64,000 nucleotides of DNA from the NCBI GenBank assembly GCA_046733475.1, contig JBKPPF010000020.1, positions 1-64,000 of the forward strand. The letters run 5' to 3'. Below, in pieces: positions 54,841 to 63,374 of the stretch. How positions within the stretch are numbered: the stretch's first letter is position 1; each line of letters starts with the position of its first letter. The notes beneath the pieces are model-generated. The model was not told where the DNA came from, ran no database searches, and saw only the letters and a list, made by a program, of their open reading frames with translations. The translations under genes and the position numbers were made by a program. Origin of the DNA: DATEOR01 sp046733475 (GTDB lineage Bacteria > Actinomycetota > Thermoleophilia > Gaiellales > Gaiellaceae).

Positions 54841-55951
54841 TCGCCGTCGACGTCCCTTCGACCTCGAAGATCTCTTCGGCGAGCCTGGCCGCAATGCGCT
54901 CGCCTGCGCGCCCATCCCAGAGCTCCGGGATCTGGCCAGGGCGCCTCTCGCCGTGCAGCGCCGCCCGCCCCGCCTCGAGCACCGCATCACGGTTCGTGCC
55001 GACGACGACGTTCGTCCCCTGCTCCACAGTGACCGGCCGCTCCGTCGACTCCCGCAGCGTGACGCAGGGGATGCCGAGGACGGTTGCCTCCTCCTGCACG
55101 CCGCCGGAGTCCGTCAGCGCGAGGGCCGCACCCGAGAGGAGGCCGAGGAAGTCGAGGTAGCCCAGCGACGGGCACACGTGAATCCCCGGTGCGTCGAGGT
55201 GCCGGCCGAGACCGAAGGCCTCGATCCGTGCCGAGGTGCGCGGGTGAAGGGGGAAGACCACTGGGATCTCGCGCGAAATCTCCTCGACGGCCTCGAGAAG
55301 CCCTGTGAGGATGCGTTCGTCGTCCACGTTCTCCGGGCGGTGCAGCGTGAGCATGGCGTACGGGACGGAGAGCCCGAGCCGCTCTGCGGCTCCGCGGGAG
55401 CGCGCAGCCTCCGCCGAGCGAAGAAGGGTGTCGATCATGGTGTTCCCGACGAATTCGATGCGCTCGTCCGGGATCCCCTCGGCGACGAGGTTGTCGCGCG
55501 CGTCGCGGCTCGTCGTGAAGAGGTAGGTCGACAGGTGATCGCAGAGACGGCGGTTGATCTCCTCCGCCATGAAGAAGTCGTGGCAGCGAAGGCCGGCCTC
55601 TACGTGGGCGATTGGGTAATGCTTTTTCGCGGCGACGAGGGAGCAGGCGAGGGTCGAGTTGACGTCGCCGACGACCACCACGACGGCCGGATCGAAGCGG
55701 CGGAGCTCAGGCTCGAAGGCCGTCATGATCCGCGCCGTCTGCTCGGCGTGCGTTCCCGAGCCGACGCCGAGGTGGGCGTCCGGCTCCGGGAGCCCGAGCT
55801 CGGCGAAGAAGACGTCCGAGAGCTCGGCGTCGTAGTGTTGGCCTGTGTGGACGAGGGCACACGAGAGCCCCGCGCGCCCCGCAGCCTCGAGCAGGGGAGC
55901 GGCCTTCATGAAGTTGGGGCGCGCCCCGGCGACGACGAGGATGTCGGTCAT
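54833..55951 (-). CDS. wecB: UDP-N-acetylglucosamine 2-epimerase (non-hydrolysing)
   Basis: The 372-residue protein has the WecB pattern: ILVVAGARPNFMKAAPLLEA, HTGQHYDAELSDVFFAELGL, VVVVVGDVNSTLACSLVAAK, HVEAGLRCHDFFMAEEINRR, LTLHRPENVDD, LTDSGGVQEEATVLGIPCVT and RESTERPVTVEQGTNVVVG. It makes UDP-ManNAc from UDP-GlcNAc, the likely donor for the WecG/TagA-type enzyme next to it. The ATG is chosen because it overlaps the upstream stop (ATGA). Confidence 0.95.
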   Translation of the reverse strand: MTDILVVAGARPNFMKAAPLLEAAGRAGLSCALVHTGQHYDAELSDVFFAELGLPEPDAHLGVGSGTHAEQTARIMTAFEPELRRFDPAVVVVVGDVNSTLACSLVAAKKHYPIAHVEAGLRCHDFFMAEEINRRLCDHLSTYLFTTSRDARDNLVAEGIPDERIEFVGNTMIDTLLRSAEAARSRGAAERLGLSVPYAMLTLHRPENVDDERILTGLLEAVEEISREIPVVFPLHPRTSARIEAFGLGRHLDAPGIHVCPSLGYLDFLGLLSGAALALTDSGGVQEEATVLGIPCVTLRESTERPVTVEQGTNVVVGTNRDAVLEAGRAALHGERRPGQIPELWDGRAGERIAARLAEEIFEVEGTSTANA

Positions 55952-57120
55952 CGGCATGCTTCCTCGAGCGCTTCCTCCCACCTGGCGATGGCGGAGCGGA
56001 GCGCGTAGCGCTCCTCCGCGTGCGCACGGCAACGGGCCGAGAACTCGGCGGTGGTGGCGAAGCCGATCGCATCCGTGATGGCCGCAGCGAGCGGCGCGGG
56101 ATCCGGAGACCCCGCCACGAGGCGCGGGTCGAGCGGAGCCAGGACCTCCGGGGTCGCGCCGACGGCCGTCCCGACCACGGGCGTCCCGGATGCGAGCGCC
56201 TCCACGGTGGCCATGCCGAAACCCTCGTAGGCAGTCGTCGGGAGGACGAAGAGGTCGGCGGCGCGGTACCAGTCTGCGAGGCGCGCGTCGTCCGCGACCC
56301 GGCCAACGAAGAGAACACGCTCGGCGACGCCTAGCTCGGCGGCCAAGCGGGGCAGCGCTTCGGAGAGGGAGCCGGAGCCGGCCACCGCCAGCGTGACATC
56401 GTCGCGGTCGAGGAGCGACAGTGCGCGCAGAAGCCGGTCGATCCCCATCCGCGGCTCGAGCCGGCGCACCGTGAGGAGGACCGGCCCGGCGACCTCGAGC
56501 CCGAGCCGACCGCGCGCGGCCTCCCTTCCGTCCGCGGGCGAGAACCTTTCCGTGTCGACCAGGCCCGGCACGATGCTGACCCGGCCGCCGACGAGCTCGT
56601 GGTCCTCGAGCAGAAGCGAGCGGCTGAAGTCGCTGAGGACGAGGATCCGGTCGGCCGCTGCAACGGCCTGCCGCTCGAGCAGCCCGAGCGACGGGCTCAG
56701 CGCATAGGTCGAGAGCTTCTTCAGGCCCGGCCGCAGCTGCGTGCGAAGGAAGCGCTGCTCGCGCGCCGCCGACGCGTGGAACATGAGCACGAGCGGCGTC
56801 TTCTTCCCGCGACGTTTAAGGCCGAAGGCGGTCGTCGACTCATGGGCGAGAAGGACGTCGAAGCCGTCCTCGGGGAGCTCGCGCGCGTGCCACCACGTCT
56901 CGACAGGGTCGGTGAGCGTCTGCGGGAGCCCATTGCGGGCCAGGACACGGCGAACGACAACGCCTGCTTCCTTCGTTTCGCCGACAGAGCCATTCTTCGG
57001 CGCGAGGACCGTCACCTCGTGTCCGCGGACGGCGAGGCCGGCGGACACGGCCGCAGCCAGCCTGGCCGAGCCGGCCTGCCGGTCGGGGAACCACTGGTCG
57101 ATGGCGCATAGGATCCGCAC
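55948..57120 (-). CDS. Glycosyltransferase family 4 protein
   Basis: The 390-residue GT-B protein starts RILCAIDQWFPDRQAGSARL. It has VSIVPGLVDTERFSPADGRE, the domain-2 start GPVLLTVRRLEPRMGIDRLL, and LPTTAYEGFGMATVEALASG with the E(x7)E of GT4. GTPVVGTAVGATPEVL follows. It should add a sugar during repeat-unit assembly. It is three bases from the gene upstream and overlaps wecB by four, so it is co-expressed with them. Confidence 0.9.
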   Translation of the reverse strand: MRILCAIDQWFPDRQAGSARLAAAVSAGLAVRGHEVTVLAPKNGSVGETKEAGVVVRRVLARNGLPQTLTDPVETWWHARELPEDGFDVLLAHESTTAFGLKRRGKKTPLVLMFHASAAREQRFLRTQLRPGLKKLSTYALSPSLGLLERQAVAAADRILVLSDFSRSLLLEDHELVGGRVSIVPGLVDTERFSPADGREAARGRLGLEVAGPVLLTVRRLEPRMGIDRLLRALSLLDRDDVTLAVAGSGSLSEALPRLAAELGVAERVLFVGRVADDARLADWYRAADLFVLPTTAYEGFGMATVEALASGTPVVGTAVGATPEVLAPLDPRLVAGSPDPAPLAAAITDAIGFATTAEFSARCRAHAEERYALRSAIARWEEALEEACR

Positions 57121-57122
57121 GG

Positions 57123-58298
57123 CTACCCGGCGAGCTTTCCGCTAATGAGGTCGAGGAGCCGCTCGGTGCGGCCCTCCCAGGTATTCATCTCGGCCAGCCG
57201 CCGCCTGCGGGCGACCGCGTCGCGGGAATCATCCGCGAGGGCCGCCTCGATTGCGGCGACGAAGTCGTCAGCTCCTGCGGCGAGCGTCACATCGGGCTCC
57301 ATGCCCGTGAGCTCGGGGACGCCGCTCGCGATGACGGCCTTCCCGGCGGCGAGATACTCGAAGACCTTGAGCGGCGAGCAGTTGCGTGTGTACTCGGTCG
57401 TCCGGTAGGGGATCAGCCCGACAGAGAAGCCGCCGACGAAGCTCGGGAGCTCGTCGTAGGGCCGGAAGCCGAGAATGTGGACGTTGGGAAGCTTCGTGAG
57501 GGGCCCCAGCCCGCTACGCGCGTCCTCGGCGGCTGGCCCGACGAGGACGATGCTCCACTCAGGCCGGGCGCGCGCGACCGCCTCGAGCAGGGCGAAGTCC
57601 ACCTTTTCGGAGGTGAGGTTGCCGGCGAAGCCGACGACCGGCACCGGGAGGGCGCGGACCTCGGGCGCAGTCCCGTTCAGGTGCGAAAAGTGCGCGTAGT
57701 CGGCGCCGTTTCGCACGAGATGCGTGTCTGGATTGCGAGTGAGCTGGCGCTCGTACAGCCCCGAGGTCGTCGCAAAGACGACCTGGGAGCGCGAGGCGGC
57801 CTCCTCGTCTGCCTCTGCCACGAACCGGCGACGACGCGCGTCGGGGCCCACCTGCTCCGCGTAGTCGTCTACAACGTCGTACACGGTCAAGTCCTCGCCG
57901 ACGTGCCCGACGAGCTCGAACGCCGTCGGGTCGTAGAGCCAGAGGACGCGCTGCCCTTTCAGCCCGCGGGCGGCGCGACGGATGCGCAGGGAAGTCAGCC
58001 GCGAGTTGAGCCGGTTCGCGAGCGAAAATTTCTGCCCCCAGGGCGCGATCGTGAGCGCCTTTTCGATCGTGACCCCCTCGACCGGCCGCTCCGCACCGAA
58101 GAGCCGCCTCGCAACCGAGCCCCGCCCCGGACCAGCAAGGAGCCGCCAGAGGTGCCTGCTCAGATGTCCTCCCGTTTCCACGAAGAGCACGCGGTGCCCT
58201 CGCTTCGCGGCCCGGACCATGATCTGCTGACGGTTCGTGGGCAGTCCTGCGTGCCAGTCCTGTCGCGACACGCACACGATCGAGAAGCCTTGCTCCAT
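57123..58298 (-). CDS. Glycosyltransferase (GT-B)
   Basis: The 391-residue protein begins MEQGFSIVCVSRQDWHAGLP and has TNRQQIMVRAAKRGHRVLFV, then VLWLYDPTAFELVG and VYDVVDDYAEQ. The second domain has VVGFAGNLTSEKVDFALLEA, VHILGFRPYDELPSFVGGFS, LIPYRTTEYTRNCSPLKVFE and YLAAGKAVIASGVPEL. This matches GTs found in exopolysaccharide loci, with a P..KVFEYLA donor motif. Its ATG shares an A with the upstream stop (TGATG). Confidence 0.88.
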   Translation of the reverse strand: MEQGFSIVCVSRQDWHAGLPTNRQQIMVRAAKRGHRVLFVETGGHLSRHLWRLLAGPGRGSVARRLFGAERPVEGVTIEKALTIAPWGQKFSLANRLNSRLTSLRIRRAARGLKGQRVLWLYDPTAFELVGHVGEDLTVYDVVDDYAEQVGPDARRRRFVAEADEEAASRSQVVFATTSGLYERQLTRNPDTHLVRNGADYAHFSHLNGTAPEVRALPVPVVGFAGNLTSEKVDFALLEAVARARPEWSIVLVGPAAEDARSGLGPLTKLPNVHILGFRPYDELPSFVGGFSVGLIPYRTTEYTRNCSPLKVFEYLAAGKAVIASGVPELTGMEPDVTLAAGADDFVAAIEAALADDSRDAVARRRRLAEMNTWEGRTERLLDLISGKLAG

Positions 58299-59467
58299 CA
58301 CGCCCGCTTCTCCGCGAGAGCGCGCTCGTAGACGGCGAGCGTGGCGTCCGCGATGGCCGAGACGTCGAAGCGGCCGGCCTCGGCCTTGCCCCTCTCGCCC
58401 ATCTCGCGTCGCCGGTGAGGGTCGCTCAGAAGGTCGCCGATCGCCTCGGCGAGCGGTCCCGGGTCGCGTGGTGGAACGAGAACGGCTGCCCCGGCGCTGG
58501 CGGCGACGGGACCCGAGCCGGCCGCCTCGGTCGTGACGATGGGCACGCCTGCTGCCATCGCCTCGATGACGGGAATCCCCCATGGGTCGCTGCGCGTCGG
58601 GAGGACGACGAGGTCCGCCTCAGCGTAGTACTCCTCGGGCTTCTCGACGCTTCCCACGAAATGGATCCGCCCGCCGACGCCGAGCTCGAACGCCTTCCGC
58701 TCGTACGGCCCGCGGTCACCCCCGCCTACGACGACGAGGTGGACGGTGGGAGAGCATGCCGCCAGCGCAACGATCGCGTCGGAGAGGCCCTTGCGCTCGA
58801 AGGCGTGGCCGACGAAGAGCACCACCTGCGCATCGGGCTCGATCGCGAGGTGCCCCCGGAGCTCCCCGTCCCTCGATCCCCCGAACCGCGCCACCTCCAC
58901 CGAGTGGGGAACGACCGTGATCCGGTCCGACGGAATGCCGTGCACCCGGACGAGATCGTCTCGAACCTGCTCCGTGACTGCCGTGACGCGCAGATAGCGG
59001 CCAGGCCGGAACTGCAGCCGCTCGATCGCGTTGACGACGCCCACCTCCGGCCGCAGGAGCGGCGCCAGCCATGCCCGAGCGCGTGCGGCCCGGTAACCCA
59101 CGCCCCCTCGTCCTGGCCACCGGGCCTGCTCCGCTGCCATGACGGCCGGAACGTGGACGACGTCGTTCTCCCAGGCCGAGACACCGAGCACATGCACGAG
59201 GTCGTAACGCTCGCGGTCGGTCCGCAGCGCGCGCGTCGCGCGATAGGCGAAGCTCCCGCGGAGAAGCGGATAACCCAGCCGCGAGCGCGAGCGCGTGACC
59301 GGATGCACGTCCCGTCGCACGACTCCATCGACATCGACACTGGTCCCCGGATCGCAATAGCAGTGGAGCTCGACGCCGCGGCGCACGAGCCCTTCGAGGA
59401 GGAGAACGGCGTCGCGCTCGAGGCTTCCCGAGCGGTTCAGGTTGCGGTACGCGAACGCGACGCGCAT
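58298..59467 (-). CDS. Glycosyltransferase family 4 protein
   Basis: The 389-residue GT-B protein starts RVAFAYRNLNRSGSLERDAV. Domain 2 begins with VVLFVGHAFERKGLSDAIVA, and LPTRSDPWGIPVIEAMAAGV is the GT4 donor motif, followed by AAGSGPVAA. ITVVPHSVEVARFGGSRDG links the domains. It adds one sugar of the unit. Its ATG is directly after the stop of the next upstream gene with no gap. Confidence 0.9.
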   Translation of the reverse strand: MRVAFAYRNLNRSGSLERDAVLLLEGLVRRGVELHCYCDPGTSVDVDGVVRRDVHPVTRSRSRLGYPLLRGSFAYRATRALRTDRERYDLVHVLGVSAWENDVVHVPAVMAAEQARWPGRGGVGYRAARARAWLAPLLRPEVGVVNAIERLQFRPGRYLRVTAVTEQVRDDLVRVHGIPSDRITVVPHSVEVARFGGSRDGELRGHLAIEPDAQVVLFVGHAFERKGLSDAIVALAACSPTVHLVVVGGGDRGPYERKAFELGVGGRIHFVGSVEKPEEYYAEADLVVLPTRSDPWGIPVIEAMAAGVPIVTTEAAGSGPVAASAGAAVLVPPRDPGPLAEAIGDLLSDPHRRREMGERGKAEAGRFDVSAIADATLAVYERALAEKRA

Positions 59468-60544
59468 CTAGGCTCCGAGCTCCGAATACATCTGCTGCCA
59501 GCGACGGACGATCGTCTCGGGCGCGGCCTGGGCGTCGATCCGGCGGCGCCCAGCTGCCCCGAGCCGGTCGCGCAGATCCCGGTCGGCCGCGAGCTCCTGG
59601 ATGGAGGCCGCAAGCGCGTCGACGTCTCCGGGCGGCACGAGCAGGCCGTTGCCGCGGTCGGTGACGTAGTCGGCGATGCCGCCCACCGGAGTCGCGATCA
59701 CGGGGAGCCCGAACGCCATCGCTTCCAGCAGGACGAGTGGGACTCCCTCACGACGCGACGGGAGGCAGAGGACCTGCGCTTCCGCGTAGCAGCGGGCGAG
59801 CTCCTCCCCGTCCATGACGCCGGCAAAATCGACCGCGCCCGCGACCCCGAATTCCTCGACGTCGTCACGCAGAGCGCGCTCCTCGCCGTCGTACTCCTCC
59901 CTCCCGACGAAGCGAAGCGTTGCGTCGGTGCCCGAGGCGCGCGCCTTGGCGAGTGCAGCGATGAGCTCCGAACAGCCCTTGCGCTCCCCGTAGCGGCCGA
60001 CAAAAAGGAGGCGGAGAGGGCCGTCCTCCGGCAGTGGGCGATGGCTGTTCGGCACGATCCGAATCGGGTTCGGGACCCAGTCGGCCTCGATTCCGAGGCC
60101 AGCGAGAGCCCGCGCGGACGAGGGCGAGAGCGTCACCCAACGGTCGAGGAGACGGTCGAGAAGGCGCAGAGCTCGCGCCCGGCCCGGCGAATCCTCCGGG
60201 ACGACGTGCAAGTGGCCGAGAACGCAGTGTCCCCCAGCGTTGAGAACGGAGAGGAACAGCAGGTCGCGCGCGAGCCCCGTGGTGGTGTGCGAAACGGAGT
60301 AGTGCACGACTCGAGGCGCTGACCGCGACCAGCGCAGGAAGCGTGGGAGGAGTCGCGCCTGAATGCCGACTCCGTTGAGAGACAGACGCCCTCCGACCTC
60401 GCCCGTTGCCGGTCGCCACAGGTCGAAGACGTCGAAGCGACAGCCGAGCTCCTGCTCGTGCGCGAGAAGCCACTCCGCAAAGCCTGCGACGCCGCCGACC
60501 TGTGGGGGGAGGGGCGCGACGAGTCCAACCGTCCTGGCAGCCAC
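59468..60544 (-). CDS. Glycosyltransferase family 4 protein
   Basis: The 358-residue GT-B protein starts TVGLVAPLPPQVGGVAGFAE, a short GG motif typical of acceptor loops. It has DWVPNPIRIVPNSHRPLPED, then RLLFVGRYGERKGCSELIAA and LPSRREGVPLVLLEAMAFGL with the donor E(x7)E, then PVGGIADYVTDRGNGLLVPP. The start is a GTG seven bases after the stop of the sugar-phosphate transferase gene. It probably adds an early sugar to the lipid-linked intermediate. Confidence 0.9.
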   Translation of the reverse strand: MAARTVGLVAPLPPQVGGVAGFAEWLLAHEQELGCRFDVFDLWRPATGEVGGRLSLNGVGIQARLLPRFLRWSRSAPRVVHYSVSHTTTGLARDLLFLSVLNAGGHCVLGHLHVVPEDSPGRARALRLLDRLLDRWVTLSPSSARALAGLGIEADWVPNPIRIVPNSHRPLPEDGPLRLLFVGRYGERKGCSELIAALAKARASGTDATLRFVGREEYDGEERALRDDVEEFGVAGAVDFAGVMDGEELARCYAEAQVLCLPSRREGVPLVLLEAMAFGLPVIATPVGGIADYVTDRGNGLLVPPGDVDALAASIQELAADRDLRDRLGAAGRRRIDAQAAPETIVRRWQQMYSELGA

Positions 60545-60551
60545 GGCCGTC

Positions 60552-62051
60552 CTAGTAGGCCTGCCGTCCCCTGAACACGGCAGGAATCGTGCGGGCGATG
60601 AGTCTCAGGTCGCCCCACAGAGACCAGCCGCTGACGTAGATGTAGTCGAGATTCAGCATCTCGCCGAAGGGAATGCTGCTGCGACCCGATACCTGCCAGA
60701 GGCCGGTGATCCCGGGCTTGAGCGTGAGGCGATGCCTGCCCCAGTCCTCGACCCGCTCGTCCTCGTCCAGCGGCAATGGCCTCGGGCCGACAAGGCTCAT
60801 GTCGCCCTTGACGACGTTGAGGAGCTGGGGGAGCTCGTCGATCGAGAAACGCCGAAGCTTCCTTCCGAACTTCGTGACCCGCGGGTCGTCCGGGATCTTG
60901 AGCATACGAGCGTCACCGTTCGACACGTGCATGTTGAGGTGGGCGACTTCCTCACGACGCGAGTCGGCGTCGGCGACCATCGTGCGGAACTTGAACATCA
61001 AAAACGGCGTGTCCTTGCAGCCCATACGCAGCTGACGGAAGAACACGGGGCCCGACGAGTCGAGCTTGATCTTGAGCGCCACGAAGGCGAACAAGGGCGC
61101 CAGGAGCAGAAGCACAGCGCCGGCGACGACGAGGTCGAGTGTCCTCTTCAAGAGCCTTGACGAGCGGGACAGCTTGAGCTGAGGCAGCCCGACGAGAGGC
61201 AGCCCCTCGATCGTGTGGATCTCAACGCCTCGTCCCACGATCTCGAAGAGGCGCGGCACGATGTCGATCTGAACGGCCAGGCCTTTCAGCGAGCGGATCA
61301 GCCGGAGAAGCTCCTCGTGCGACTCGTTCGAGAAAGCGATGACGACGCGCTCCACGTCGTGTGACCGCACGATCTCCGCGATGTCCTCGGGCGGGCCGAG
61401 CAGCGCCAGGTGAGCGAGCTCCTCCCGCGGCGCCTTGGGCGAGGCATCGACGAATCCGACGAGATTGACCCCGTACTCGGGATGCTTCAGCAGCTTGCGC
61501 GCGACGAGCTGACCGACGTCGCCGGCTCCGACGATGATCGTGTTCTGGAGGTACGAGATCGTCTGGCGACAGACGGCTCGCGCGGTCGCGCGGCCCGCAG
61601 TCACGAACACGACGCCGGCGCCCCAGAAGAAGACGAGCTCCGCGAGCTCCGGCGTCCAGAGATCCGTGAGCCAGGCTCCGGCGTACAGGATCCACGCCCC
61701 GATCGTGATGAGGTGGAAGACCCCGACGAACTCATCCGCCGTCGAATGATCGGTGCGCTCCTCGTCGTTGTCGTACAACCCGTAGAGCTTGGCGACTACG
61801 ATCCACGCCGGAAGCGACGCCACGAAGAGCAGCGCGTGTCCGACGGTGACGCCAGCGCCGATGAGGGTCTCCGCCAGGACGAAGGCGAGGGCCAGGCCAG
61901 CGATGTCAGCCGCTGCGAGCGCTCGCCGGATGACCCAACCACGCCGCCGCGAACCACTCGGCGCGCGCTCCTCGAGAAGCTCGGCCACCGGGAATGCGCC
62001 GGTCTCGTCGTGGACCAGCGGACCCGCAATGGCGGACCTATCAACGCTCAC
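60552..62051 (-). CDS. Polyprenyl glycosylphosphotransferase (initiating enzyme of exopolysaccharide synthesis)
   Basis: The 499-residue protein starts the repeat unit by placing a sugar phosphate on undecaprenyl phosphate. It has four N-terminal membrane helices, a NAD-binding-like domain (NTIIVGAGDVGQLVARKLLK), and a fifth hydrophobic segment (DLVVAGAVLLLLAPLFAFVA). The catalytic domain has FLMFKFRTMVADAD, RRFSIDELPQLLNVVKGDMS, LVGPRPLP and KPGITGLWQVSGRS. The GTG start follows AGGGGG and overlaps the end of the upstream small regulator gene by 11 bases. Confidence 0.94.
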   Translation of the reverse strand: MSVDRSAIAGPLVHDETGAFPVAELLEERAPSGSRRRGWVIRRALAAADIAGLALAFVLAETLIGAGVTVGHALLFVASLPAWIVVAKLYGLYDNDEERTDHSTADEFVGVFHLITIGAWILYAGAWLTDLWTPELAELVFFWGAGVVFVTAGRATARAVCRQTISYLQNTIIVGAGDVGQLVARKLLKHPEYGVNLVGFVDASPKAPREELAHLALLGPPEDIAEIVRSHDVERVVIAFSNESHEELLRLIRSLKGLAVQIDIVPRLFEIVGRGVEIHTIEGLPLVGLPQLKLSRSSRLLKRTLDLVVAGAVLLLLAPLFAFVALKIKLDSSGPVFFRQLRMGCKDTPFLMFKFRTMVADADSRREEVAHLNMHVSNGDARMLKIPDDPRVTKFGRKLRRFSIDELPQLLNVVKGDMSLVGPRPLPLDEDERVEDWGRHRLTLKPGITGLWQVSGRSSIPFGEMLNLDYIYVSGWSLWGDLRLIARTIPAVFRGRQAY

Positions 62052-62436
62052 GTACGTACCCCCTAAGGTAGATCCCGGCTGCAACGGCGCTGCGAATCCG
62101 CTCCGGTGACGCTGACCCGTCGGAAAGGTTTTGCCAACGGCCGGCGTGCAGCAGGCGAAGGCGGTCTTCGCGAAGCAAAACCTGGACGACCGTGGCGCGC
62201 GACTCCCGCGCGAACTCTGACGCCGCCTCGGTTTCTTCAGCGCTGTCGACGACGACGGCCGCCGGCTGCAGCAGGCGAAGAAAGTCGGCCGTGTCGCCCT
62301 GGCCCGCGGGAAAAGCGCGGACCTCCGCGATGCCTTCCAGGGCTCCTTCGACGGCCGCGGCGACCAGCGGATAACTCGACACCACGGCCACGAGAGGAAT
62401 CGTCGCCTCGGCTGTCGTACGGGCCTGAGCGGTCAC
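62041..62436 (-). CDS. Small receiver-like (pseudo-receiver) protein
   Basis: The 131-residue protein has the strand-helix order of a response-regulator receiver: IPLVAVVSSYPLVAAAVEGA, then IAEVRAFPAGQGDTADFLRL, AAVVVDSAEETEAASEFARE and TVVQVLLREDRLRLL. The Asp in VVVDSAEE is at the phosphorylation position, but the usual acidic pair after strand 1 and the conserved Lys are missing. It may act without phosphorylation. No output domain is attached. The GTG overlaps the stop of the LuxR-type gene. Confidence 0.6.
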   Translation of the reverse strand: MTAQARTTAEATIPLVAVVSSYPLVAAAVEGALEGIAEVRAFPAGQGDTADFLRLLQPAAVVVDSAEETEAASEFARESRATVVQVLLREDRLRLLHAGRWQNLSDGSASPERIRSAVAAGIYLRGYVRER

Positions 62437-63104
62437 GCTGTGTGCTCCATCTCCCGGCTTCCCACCGGCTCGAACGCCGAGCGGTAGAAGAGACCGGCCG
62501 CCCGGCGAGTCGGGAGGTCGAGCTTGTGGAGAATGTTCTGCATGTGACGCTTCACGGTGAACTCGGAGATCGAGAGCGCCTGGGCGATCTGCCGGTTTCG
62601 TGCCCCGTCGGCGACGAGCTCGAGAACTTCTCGCTCCCGCGAAGACAGCGTGACCGCGCGCTCTCGCACCCGGTCGCGCTGCTGAAGGCCCTGCACGGCG
62701 TCGATCATGAGCGTTGCCAGGCCCCGCGACAGCGGCGCCTCTCCGCGCACGACCCCCCTCAGCGAGCGAATGAACCCCGCCGGCGAGATTTCCTTGGCGA
62801 GAAAGCCCTTCGCACCGGCGGTGACCGACGCGAGGACGAGGTCGTTCGTGGCATCGAAGCCCCAAACGATCATGTGTGTCTCGTGGAGCGGCGCCAGGTC
62901 CGCGATCGCGCCGATCCCGCCCGACGGCGGCAGCTCGAGGTCGATGAGCGCGACGTCCGGCTCGTCCTCTTCAAGCGCCTCGGAGAGCTCGGCGAGGTTC
63001 GAGGCTTCGAACACCTCAAACTCGCTCTCGTTCCCGAGGAGATGCCTTACGCCGGCACGGAAAATCGCACCAGAATCGGCGACGACAATGCTCGTCCGTT
63101 TCAC
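62433..63104 (-). CDS. NarL/FixJ-type response regulator (atypical receiver)
   Basis: The 223-residue protein has a receiver domain (SIVVADSGAIFRAGVRHLLG, Asp55 in VALIDLELPPSGG, Lys104 in AGAKGFLAKEIS) and a LuxR-type HTH (LSSREREVLELVADGARNRQ, IAQALSISEFTVKRHMQNIL). Only one acidic residue follows strand 1, and the switch Thr is replaced by Trp81. Phosphorylation control may therefore be weak or absent. It heads the exopolysaccharide operon and likely controls it. The GTG at 63104 is favoured because it overlaps the stop of a 17-codon leader frame. Confidence 0.88.
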   Translation of the reverse strand: MKRTSIVVADSGAIFRAGVRHLLGNESEFEVFEASNLAELSEALEEDEPDVALIDLELPPSGGIGAIADLAPLHETHMIVWGFDATNDLVLASVTAGAKGFLAKEISPAGFIRSLRGVVRGEAPLSRGLATLMIDAVQGLQQRDRVRERAVTLSSREREVLELVADGARNRQIAQALSISEFTVKRHMQNILHKLDLPTRRAAGLFYRSAFEPVGSREMEHTA

Positions 63105-63154
63105 GGACCCGGCCGCTCCCATTCGGCCGTACCCGCGGCAGCCGCAACCCTCAT
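63101..63154 (-). CDS. Possible 17-residue leader peptide
   Basis: An ATG at 63154, preceded by GAGGAGCGGC, reads MRVAAAAGTAEWERPGP and stops at a TGA that overlaps the GTG of the regulator gene (GTGA). This is the same coupling used between the genes downstream, so the regulator may be translated by reinitiation. Confidence 0.35.
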   Translation of the reverse strand: MRVAAAAGTAEWERPGP

Positions 63155-63212
63155 GCCGCTCCTCTCCCAACTTAGGTGACGCCAGTCCCCGGTACTGCTA
63201 ACCCTCGGAAAG

Positions 63213-63280
63213 AACCACTACCAGGTCTCCCGGCCCGGTTTGTCGTGGTTACTTTTCTCGAGAAGATGACTCTAAGTCAT
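63213..63280. promoter_or_regulatory. Inverted repeats in the control region of the exopolysaccharide operon
   Basis: A perfect ATGACTCTAAGTCAT (63266-63280) and a spaced pair, AACCAC (63213-63218) with GTGGTT (63245-63250), lie between the divergent regulator gene and the secreted gene at 63375. They are candidate binding sites for the regulator. Confidence 0.45.
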
Positions 63281-63374
63281 TCCTTCGCGGGATTCAACCC
63301 CACCGGGTGACCAGCGAGCATGGTGCTTTTCATGGGTGGATCCGGTGGTTCTGCTGCGGTATCATTTTCGACTC

